This document shows positions 1-5,179 of a DNA stretch of 7,185 nt, piece by piece. The translations under genes were made by a program, and so were the position numbers. How positions within the stretch are numbered: the stretch's first letter is position 1; every line of letters begins with the position of its first letter. The notes under the pieces are model-generated. The model was not told the DNA's origin. It saw only the letters and a program-made list of their open reading frames with translations, and did not search any database. This DNA comes from Phycisphaerae bacterium (GTDB taxonomy: Bacteria > Planctomycetota > Phycisphaerae > Sedimentisphaerales > SM23-30), in assembly GCA_021736565.1 (NCBI GenBank), contig JAIPFO010000191.1, positions 1 through 7,185 of the forward strand, given 5' to 3'.

Positions 1-396
1 CAGGATGGCACTGGTGAGAATTGTTGGGATGGTACACAAACCCAAACGCAACAACAGAATCAGGATGGCACTGGTGAGAATTGTGGCGATGGTACGCAAA
101 CCCAAACCCAGCAGCAAAATCAGGATGGCACTGGTGAGAATTGTGGCGAGGGCACACAGACCCAGACCCAGCAGCAAAATCAGGATGGAACTGGTGAGAA
201 TTGTGGCGAGGGCACACAGACCCAGACCCAGCAGCAAAATCAGGATGGTACCGGTGAGAATTGTGGGGATGGTACCGGTGAGAATTGTGGGGATGGTACG
301 CAAACCCAGACCCAGCAGCAAAATCAGGATGGCACTGGTGAGAATTGTGGGGATGGTACACAGACCCAGACCCAGCAGCAGAACCAGGATGGCACT
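1..396 (+). repeat. Tandem 60-bp coding repeats (20-residue units)
   Basis: Units occupy 1-60, 61-120, 121-180, 181-240, 241-324 and 325-384, with a truncated copy at 385-396. All are in the frame of the surrounding gene. The unit reads Q-D-G-T-G-E-N-C-[GW]-[DE]-G-T-Q-T-Q-T-Q-Q-Q-N, so each has one cysteine, an acidic Gly-rich half and a Gln/Thr half. The fifth unit is 84 bp because an 8-residue piece is duplicated. Units 3 and 4 differ at one base, which suggests recent tandem duplication. The array continues to the left edge, so its true copy number is unknown. Confidence 0.95.
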
Positions 397-1593
397 TGCC
401 AAAGTGATGGCGAAGAGGCCAGTGAAGTCGCCTTGTTTACTCTTGACGCTGTCGGAAGTCTGGATGCGATTGAAACAAATATCAGCATCAAGCCGCATCT
501 TATCGTTTTGAATTCCCTGGGCCAGACGGATGATATTCAGGCAATTGTCGATATCGTCCTTACCGGCGGTTATAATATCACCGATTTTTCAGGATCCTTC
601 AGCATTAACGGTACAGAGATCACGCAAGCCACAAGCGTTGACTACTGTATTATTGACACGAACCTGTTTCTCTATTTTCCAAGAACAGAAATTCAGTCGC
701 ATCCGGATGTTATTGCACTTTCAGGCATGGAAGTCAAAGTGGACATTGTCGGTTCGGTCACCACTGAAACGACCGAAGGGCAGGTTACCATGTACGACTT
801 TACAGGTTCGGATGTGGTTGAATTTGCCCAGCCCGGCACAAAAATGGTCATTACAAAATCATTGCTTGCCCCTGACCTGGCCGATCCGAATATTTTGATC
901 GGTTTTGATACGACCGATGAAGGAAGCCAGAATCTTCTGCCCTGGAGTAAAGGCAAAGGGGGAGAAATTTCAAACGGCCAAACCTTTAGTTTTGGGTACC
1001 CGGTTCGACTGAATAAGATCACCATGAAGATCAAACCTGACATGATCGACCTTAGCGGCAAGCCGGTTGAACTGTGGTTTGGCAATGCCTTTGACCATGT
1101 GACCGATACGCATCTGACCTCTGTGACCATGACCCCTTGCGGTAATTTGCCAGTGGACCTGGCCGGGGATCAGGCCTGGTATATTACGATGGATATCGAC
1201 GACCAGTATTTACCGGCCAACACCGACTACGGGTTTATGCTGCGGTTCCAAAGCGGGGGGTCCAGTCAGGGCAATATGGATGCTTTTGTCTGGGCCATGG
1301 GGGCATATGCTTATGATGACGGCAGCGCATTTACCTATACCGGGAACTGTTCAGAAACCCTGTTGAATAATGAGCTGGTCTTTTTCCTGGAAGGCCAAGA
1401 GGTTACCGAATCGCCCCTGGCGGGAGATTTTGTTATTGATTTTTGTGTTAACCTGAAAGACTTTGCCGTGCTGGCCGGGCAATGGCTGGAGACCGACTGC
1501 GGTGCGTGTGGTGGCGTTGACCTGTCAGGTGATGGCAATGTGGACCTGACCGACCTGGCCAAATTCAGCGAACACTGGCTGAGCAAATTGTAA
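1..1593 (+). CDS. Repeat-containing secreted/surface protein with C-terminal dockerin-like module (5' end outside window)
   Basis: The reading frame is open from base 1, so the start codon and any signal peptide lie upstream; 530 residues plus TAA are visible. Visible residues 1-128 are about six copies of a 20-residue unit (QDGTGENCGDGTQTQTQQQN). Residues 157-276 look like a beta-sandwich of the kind starting 'I-x-I-K-P-x-x-x-V-L-N-S' and ending 'G-S-D-V-V'. Residues about 277-474 are a second beta-rich region (GQTFSFGYPVRLNKITMKI, later NTDYGFMLRF) that I do not recognise. Residues 475-530 are a dockerin-like pair. The first half is degenerate (D476, D480, N484, D487); the second fits the calcium-loop pattern (D507, S509, D511, D515, D518) and ends HWL. 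In this family such modules mediate attachment or assembly; the partner is unknown. No enzyme motif is visible. A function in surface structure or polysaccharide binding is inference. A terminator follows 17 nt after the stop. Confidence 0.85.
   Translation, partial: QDGTGENCWDGTQTQTQQQNQDGTGENCGDGTQTQTQQQNQDGTGENCGEGTQTQTQQQNQDGTGENCGEGTQTQTQQQNQDGTGENCGDGTGENCGDGTQTQTQQQNQDGTGENCGDGTQTQTQQQNQDGTCQSDGEEASEVALFTLDAVGSLDAIETNISIKPHLIVLNSLGQTDDIQAIVDIVLTGGYNITDFSGSFSINGTEITQATSVDYCIIDTNLFLYFPRTEIQSHPDVIALSGMEVKVDIVGSVTTETTEGQVTMYDFTGSDVVEFAQPGTKMVITKSLLAPDLADPNILIGFDTTDEGSQNLLPWSKGKGGEISNGQTFSFGYPVRLNKITMKIKPDMIDLSGKPVELWFGNAFDHVTDTHLTSVTMTPCGNLPVDLAGDQAWYITMDIDDQYLPANTDYGFMLRFQSGGSSQGNMDAFVWAMGAYAYDDGSAFTYTGNCSETLLNNELVFFLEGQEVTESPLAGDFVIDFCVNLKDFAVLAGQWLETDCGACGGVDLSGDGNVDLTDLAKFSEHWLSKL
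247..294 (+). repeat. Exact 24-bp internal duplication within repeat unit 5
   Basis: Bases 247-270 and 271-294 are identical and each encodes G-T-G-E-N-C-G-D. The insertion keeps the frame and adds one extra cysteine, 8 residues from the previous one instead of 20. Confidence 0.95.
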
Positions 1594-1609
1594 TATTTCT
1601 ATTAGAAGC

Positions 1610-1666
1610 TACTGGGCTCGGTGCCATATTCCTTGCATCAGGGCCCAGTATTTTCGTACTTTTTTA
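1610..1666 (+). terminator. Intrinsic terminator after the repeat/dockerin gene
   Basis: TACTGGGC (1610-1617) pairs with GCCCAGTA (1643-1650). A second inner stem, GGTGC with GCATC, sits inside the loop. Two T-rich stretches follow (1651-1654 and 1660-1665). It lies 17 nt downstream of the TAA stop, as expected for a Rho-independent terminator. Confidence 0.8.
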
Positions 1667-1669
1667 TTG

Positions 1670-1704
1670 TGACAGCCCTATCGGAATGTTGCCGCAGGCT
1701 GTCA
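1670..1704 (+). repeat. Second hairpin/inverted repeat in the intergenic region
   Basis: TGACAGCC (1670-1677) pairs perfectly with GGCTGTCA (1697-1704), and a short CGG/CCG stem lies inside the 19-nt loop. It starts a few bases after the first terminator's T-tract. No T-run follows it, so a second terminator is less likely than an mRNA 3' structure or a protein-binding site. Its role is unknown. Confidence 0.65.
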
Positions 1705-1764
1705 GGATGCATTAATAACCCGGAATACAATTTCCCATGAGGACTTTTTCATTCCTTCCTTTCA

Positions 1765-1798
1765 ATAGGGGGTTGGCAGGGTATGTCATCCCCCCTAT
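1765..1798. promoter_or_regulatory. 8-bp inverted repeat bracketing the promoter (candidate operator)
   Basis: ATAGGGGG (1765-1772) and CCCCCTAT (1791-1798) are perfect inverted copies 18 nt apart. The left arm ends at the base before the -35 box. The right arm covers the end of the spacer and the first three bases of the -10 box. A protein bound to both arms would block RNA polymerase. This is a placement argument only; no regulator gene is visible. Confidence 0.45.
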
Positions 1799-1801
1799 AA
1801 A
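1773..1801 (+). promoter_or_regulatory. Housekeeping-type promoter of the DUF2202 gene
   Basis: TTGGCA (1773-1778, -35) is separated by exactly 17 nt from TATAAA (1796-1801, -10). Each hexamer is close to the sigma-70 consensus. Transcription would start near 1808, giving a leader of about 58 nt before the ATG at 1866. This agrees with choosing that start over the upstream in-frame ATG at 1737, which would precede the promoter. No transcript data are available, and planctomycete promoters may deviate from the consensus. Confidence 0.6.
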
Positions 1802-1854
1802 TGAAAACGAACGATATGTAAGACGTTTGATAAATGACCGGATATATTTTTATT

Positions 1855-1859
1855 GGAGA
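1855..1859 (+). promoter_or_regulatory. Ribosome binding site deciding the DUF2202 start
   Basis: GGAGA lies 6 nt before the ATG at 1866, which also begins a clear signal peptide. The upstream ATG at 1737 lacks both. Confidence 0.75.
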
Positions 1860-1865
1860 CCTATC

Positions 1866-2435
1866 ATGAAAACAAGACAATGGATTTTTACAATAACACT
1901 GCTGGCCGGCCTGGCAATGCCTCTGTTGGCCAGAGGCCCCAATGGCCCCAACGGCCCCAGAGGTCCCAACGGGCCGGGCACGGCCCCCACCGTCACGACG
2001 GCGCAAGCTGAGGCCCTGGTCTTTCTGTGGCAGGAAGAAAAGCTGGCCCGCGATGTGTACACAGCCATGTACGCTTTTTGGGGTGAAGCGATCTTCGATA
2101 ATATCAGCCAGTCGGAACAGCGACACATGGACGCTGTGAAAAATCTACTGGTTAAATACGACGTCGAGGTGGACCTGGATGATACGCCCGGGGTATTTAC
2201 CGCTACGATCCCCCGTGATCTTCAGGAATATTATGATGGCTTGATCGCACAAGGAGAGGCGTCGCTCGAAGGAGCCCTGACTTCTGGTGTGACTATCGAA
2301 GAAAATGATATCGATGATATTGTCGCGATGAAGGAAGACTTTGACCAGCCTGATATTCTCAGGGTCCTGGATAATCTTCTGGATGGCTCAAGGAATCATC
2401 TGACGGCCTTTAACAGTGCGCTGGAGGGCCTGTGA
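1866..2435 (+). CDS. Exported ferritin-like DUF2202 protein
   Basis: The 189-residue protein starts with a typical signal peptide (MKTRQWIFTITLLAGLAMPL; probable cleavage around residues 22-24). A short collagen-like spacer of Gly-Pro-Asn/Arg triplets follows at residues 24-38. The rest matches the DUF2202 pattern, a ferritin-like helical bundle. Helix 1 carries E57/E58 in W-Q-E-E-K-L-A-R-D-V-Y; helix 2 has E84 and H87 in S-E-Q-R-H; helix 3 has E145/E146 in I-E-E-N-D-I-D-D-I; helix 4 has H179 in R-N-H-L-x-A-F. These are the expected carboxylate/histidine positions for a di-metal site. The family's reaction is not established; metal or oxygen chemistry is inferred from the fold. The protein should act outside the cytoplasmic membrane. 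The gene stands alone, with its own promoter and terminator. The alternative start at 1737 would add 43 residues, bury the signal peptide and lacks a ribosome binding site. Confidence 0.85.
   Translation: MKTRQWIFTITLLAGLAMPLLARGPNGPNGPRGPNGPGTAPTVTTAQAEALVFLWQEEKLARDVYTAMYAFWGEAIFDNISQSEQRHMDAVKNLLVKYDVEVDLDDTPGVFTATIPRDLQEYYDGLIAQGEASLEGALTSGVTIEENDIDDIVAMKEDFDQPDILRVLDNLLDGSRNHLTAFNSALEGL
1935..1979 (+). repeat. Collagen-like Gly-Pro-X codon repeat
   Basis: Five consecutive G-P-X triplets (X = N, N, R, N, G) are encoded by 9-bp near-repeats directly after the signal peptide. The stretch is too short for a stable collagen triple helix by itself and probably acts as a stiff spacer. Confidence 0.85.
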
Positions 2436-2595
2436 TATATCCCGATTGACGCCAGTGTCAAAGTTGAACTCCTATACATAGCGTGTGTTAGTTTGTCCGA
2501 TCGTGCGTCATGTAAGGCTTAAAATGTGTAAAAGACTTCGATGTAGGTGAAACGGGAAAATTCAACGGGGATGGATATATTCAGGAGTCAAGAAA

Positions 2596-2637
2596 AGGGA
2601 AGGCTGCAAGTCCAATGGATCTTGCAGTCTTTTTTTG
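2596..2637. terminator. Terminator between convergent genes, probably bidirectional
   Basis: On the + strand CTGCAAG (2604-2610) pairs with CTTGCAG (2621-2627), extended inward by TCC/GGA and outward by A/G-T pairs. Seven Ts follow (2630-2636), giving a strong terminator for the DUF2202 transcript. On the - strand the same hairpin sits about 20 nt after the pseudopilin stop and is followed by a weaker T-rich stretch (TTCCCTTTTCTT). In the 2436-2595 stretch before it I see only a weak TTGAC/GTCAA inverted repeat (2446-2461) and no gene. Confidence 0.8.
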
Positions 2638-2645
2638 TATCGATT

Positions 2646-3530
2646 TTACCTGGCCGCTTCTCTGGGGATAAAAAACACACCCGGGCCGACGCCATCGGGA
2701 TAGGGTTTATTCTGTTTGGGCCATAATATCGCCTTCATCTTTACAAATTCAGTTGAACGGTAGGTTTGGATATGTCCATCGATGAAACCGGCTTTGATTT
2801 TCCCCTCTAACGCTCTAAAGTCTTCATCGGTCCGGGAGACCCACAACGAGGTGGATACCGGGGTGCCGGGTGTGGCACTGGCCCCTTTGAAATGTTCACA
2901 TGAGACATAGGCCCCGGGATGCTGCCAGTGGTCATACCCGAGATAGTCACTGAGAAGCATTTGGCTGTTCCGGCGTCCATCCCCGATCTTACTGGGGCCA
3001 TGAAACAGTGTGCCATTCTCCACAAGATAACCTGTATAGTTCCAATACAGACAGAACGAACCAAAAACAGGATCTTCCGTTCCGATCCCCTCGGGATTAT
3101 CCCAACCGTCGGCCGCCAGCCAGAATTGTTGCATATACGGATAGTCCGATGGTACCGATGGGCAGAATACCACTTTAGCGTCGTCAATATAATCAGCCAG
3201 GTAACTGCCCAGGGAACGGGAATGCTGTGGCGTTCGTTTCTGATAACCGGCCAGCATTGTCGGCTCTCGCCAGTTCCAATACGTTCCATAGCCGATCGTC
3301 GCCACCGATTGGGGGTATCGGTCTTTATGGTCCAGGGCGTAAAAGGTCACCCCGTTGACGGTTTCTTTCTGATGGTGCATCCCTTTGATCTGGCGTGCTT
3401 TATCCAGGGCCTTCCCGAGGGCCGGCAATAGAATCCCCAGTAATATCGCAATAATGGATATTGTGACCAGGAGTTCTATTAATGTGAAGCCCTTCTTGTT
3501 CCTCATGTTATCCTGCCCCATCTCATTCAT
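2646..3530 (-). CDS. Pseudopilin / type II secretion-like prepilin protein
   Basis: The 294-residue protein carries a class III signal: leader MNEMGQDNMRNKKG, cleavage after G14, then F-T-L-I-E with Glu at mature position 5 and a hydrophobic helix (VTISIIAILLGILLPAL). Such proteins are processed by prepilin peptidase and built into pseudopili or type II secretion-like machines. The globular part has F-C-P-S near residue 130, and near residue 257 F-I-D-G-H-I-Q-T-Y, which resembles the end of the H-X9-DG processing-associated domain common in planctomycetes. The histidine expected ten residues before the Asp is not there. I chose the first ATG (3530) because AGGA lies 6 nt before it and its ATG overlaps the previous stop by 8 bp. 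The ATG at 3506 (leader MRNKKG) is a possible alternative, with AGGA only 4 nt away. It is the last gene of the operon. Whether it is a structural pilin or a substrate-specific minor pseudopilin cannot be told. Confidence 0.85.
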   Translation of the reverse strand: MNEMGQDNMRNKKGFTLIELLVTISIIAILLGILLPALGKALDKARQIKGMHHQKETVNGVTFYALDHKDRYPQSVATIGYGTYWNWREPTMLAGYQKRTPQHSRSLGSYLADYIDDAKVVFCPSVPSDYPYMQQFWLAADGWDNPEGIGTEDPVFGSFCLYWNYTGYLVENGTLFHGPSKIGDGRRNSQMLLSDYLGYDHWQHPGAYVSCEHFKGASATPGTPVSTSLWVSRTDEDFRALEGKIKAGFIDGHIQTYRSTEFVKMKAILWPKQNKPYPDGVGPGVFFIPREAAR

Positions 3531-5175
3531 TGGCCGTCCTGGTCAGCCAGTGACGTGAAAGTATTACCAGGTCACAAATATCGACACACCCATCATAATT
3601 ACTATCGCCTGCTAAGGCCCATGCGCTCAAGCTTGCATAGGGGGTCGCTCCATGACTTCCCATATTGATATACCCGCCACAAAAGGCGGCATTTTCCCGC
3701 CAGGGATAGATATTTGGATCGCCCACGTCAATACAAGGGCTTGCCTGGCTGTCTGTCACCCACGAATCGGTGTCCCAGGGGTCGGATGCGCCCGGCTTAT
3801 AGCGGCCCACGTCAGAACGCAAATGGAAGTCCCCGCTATTGGGGTCGGCAAACAAAGGGTCGTTGCGGATATTCCCTTCGCCGGTCGCACCGCTTTGCAC
3901 GCAGCTGAACCGGGCCTCAGCGGCCATCGGCATTTCATAGGTCAAGTCGGCATCGTTTTCCCAGAAGACGCAATGCTCGACCACCGGATAGGAGCCGGCA
4001 TAGGCTTCCAGGCCGGAAAGATTCGCCGTGACCGTCAGGTGACGGATGACCGGCGAACTGCTGACCAGGAACAGGCCGATATCCGAATGTGTAATGACCA
4101 GGTTGCATATCACACAATCCGATTGCACGCCTGATAATGTTATCGCGAAATCCCCGGGGGCTTCCAGTATCGCGGCATCGGCAACGCTCGCCAGTGTGAT
4201 GGCTTTGTCGATAAAGACCGGCTCGGCATATCGTCCCGGGCAGAGGTACACACAATCGCCCTGGCTCGCCGAGTCAATGCCATGCTGGATGGTTGCAAAG
4301 GCACTGTTTTCACTCAAGCCGTCGTTGGAATTGCTTCCGCCATTTTTATTAACAAAGTATTCCGTCTGATTTAATTCAGCAGGTGTCAGCGGATAATCAT
4401 AAACACGCACATTATCGATAAGGCCATCCCATCCCCCCCGGTTCGTACCGGAATATTCAGAATTCCCACCGACCCAGACGCCGTGGTTATTGGCAGCGAT
4501 CGTGCCGGTCGCATCTTTCTGTACATCGATCGCACCGTCAACATAAATCGTCATCCTACCGGCCTGGTGATCATACACCCCGGCGACATGATGCCATTGG
4601 TCATCACTGAGATCGATCGTTCCATTGATAAAATCATTCTCGCCGGTTATTTCATCGCCCGCAACCGTAATGCCGGTCAGCGCGAAATGGAGCATTCCGG
4701 TATTACCCCGCAGGCATAATTTCCAGGAATTGTCGCCTTTACTGACGATCGTGGGCCAGTTGCCTTTTTTACTGAACTTAATCCAGGCGGCCAGGGTTAT
4801 CGACTGTGTGATCGCATGCTGGTTAAAGGCATTTGTGACGTCCACATGTCCTTGTTTTGAAAATTGCAGGGCGGTGCCCAGTTTTCCCTCCTGCCATGAC
4901 ACCTGACCGACCAGGGTTCCATGATTACCACGTATGGCATCACCGGCAACCGACCCGGCCCCCTCATCAAATCGCCAATGACCATACACACGGCGTTGAG
5001 GCTCCTGTGTCCAGGGCAGCTGCTCTTGCCAGGCCGCGGTCAGAATGGAATAATCCAGTAGATCGATGCCGCCATCACGATTAAAATCAGCTGAGGTCCA
5101 ACTGCTGCCGGCCCCCAAAACGGTCCCGGTCAGGCTAAAAAAAAGAAAAAAAAATGGAAGTACTCGTGACAACAT
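3523..5175 (-). CDS. Secreted LamG + parallel beta-helix protein with a dockerin half-repeat at each end
   Basis: From the ATG at 5175 the product is 550 residues. A signal peptide (MLSRVLPFFFLFFSLTGTVL, cleavage near residue 23) is followed by one dockerin-like loop at 30-41 (D30, N32, D34, D38, D41) ending in A-A-W. Residues 64-262 are a LamG/concanavalin-like jelly roll (YGHWRFDEGAGS, then W-H-H-V-A-G-V-Y-D, then G-x-I-D-N-V-R-V-Y). Residues 272-445 look like a right-handed beta-helix beginning Y-F-V-N-K-N-G-G-S and A-F-A-T-I-Q-H-G-I-D-S-A. A second dockerin-like loop lies at 524-535 (D524, N526, D528, D532, D535), ending R-H-W-L. LamG and beta-helix domains usually bind or cleave polysaccharide; no catalytic set can be assigned, so binding versus lyase activity is open. 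An in-frame ATG at 5250 lies inside the sigma gene without a ribosome binding site. The chosen ATG starts 4 nt after the sigma stop, which suggests translational coupling. Confidence 0.85.
   Translation of the reverse strand: MLSRVLPFFFLFFSLTGTVLGAGSSWTSADFNRDGGIDLLDYSILTAAWQEQLPWTQEPQRRVYGHWRFDEGAGSVAGDAIRGNHGTLVGQVSWQEGKLGTALQFSKQGHVDVTNAFNQHAITQSITLAAWIKFSKKGNWPTIVSKGDNSWKLCLRGNTGMLHFALTGITVAGDEITGENDFINGTIDLSDDQWHHVAGVYDHQAGRMTIYVDGAIDVQKDATGTIAANNHGVWVGGNSEYSGTNRGGWDGLIDNVRVYDYPLTPAELNQTEYFVNKNGGSNSNDGLSENSAFATIQHGIDSASQGDCVYLCPGRYAEPVFIDKAITLASVADAAILEAPGDFAITLSGVQSDCVICNLVITHSDIGLFLVSSSPVIRHLTVTANLSGLEAYAGSYPVVEHCVFWENDADLTYEMPMAAEARFSCVQSGATGEGNIRNDPLFADPNSGDFHLRSDVGRYKPGASDPWDTDSWVTDSQASPCIDVGDPNIYPWRENAAFCGGYINMGSHGATPYASLSAWALAGDSNYDGCVDICDLVILSRHWLTRTANE
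5137..5154 (-). repeat. Double homopolymer tract in the signal-peptide codons
   Basis: On the coding strand nine Ts, one C and eight Ts encode the F-F-F-L-F-F core of the signal peptide, about 22 bases after the start codon. Any one-base slip would shift the frame and abolish the protein. Confidence 0.9.
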
Positions 5176-5179
5176 GAAA

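Noticed and set aside
1..396. CRISPR-like array
   Set aside because: The repeats are contiguous, coding and have no unique spacers.
5..511. Basic 168-residue reading in frame 2 across the repeat array
   Set aside because: It is a by-product of stop-free repeats. Frame 1 runs open through the array into the real protein with its dockerin module.
1737..1865. N-terminal extension of the DUF2202 gene from the ATG at 1737
   Set aside because: It would precede the promoter, lacks a ribosome binding site and would bury a clear signal peptide.
2436..2595. Possible small RNA between the DUF2202 stop and its terminator
   Set aside because: No convincing promoter pair or stable fold was found. The stretch is more simply a 3' untranslated region.
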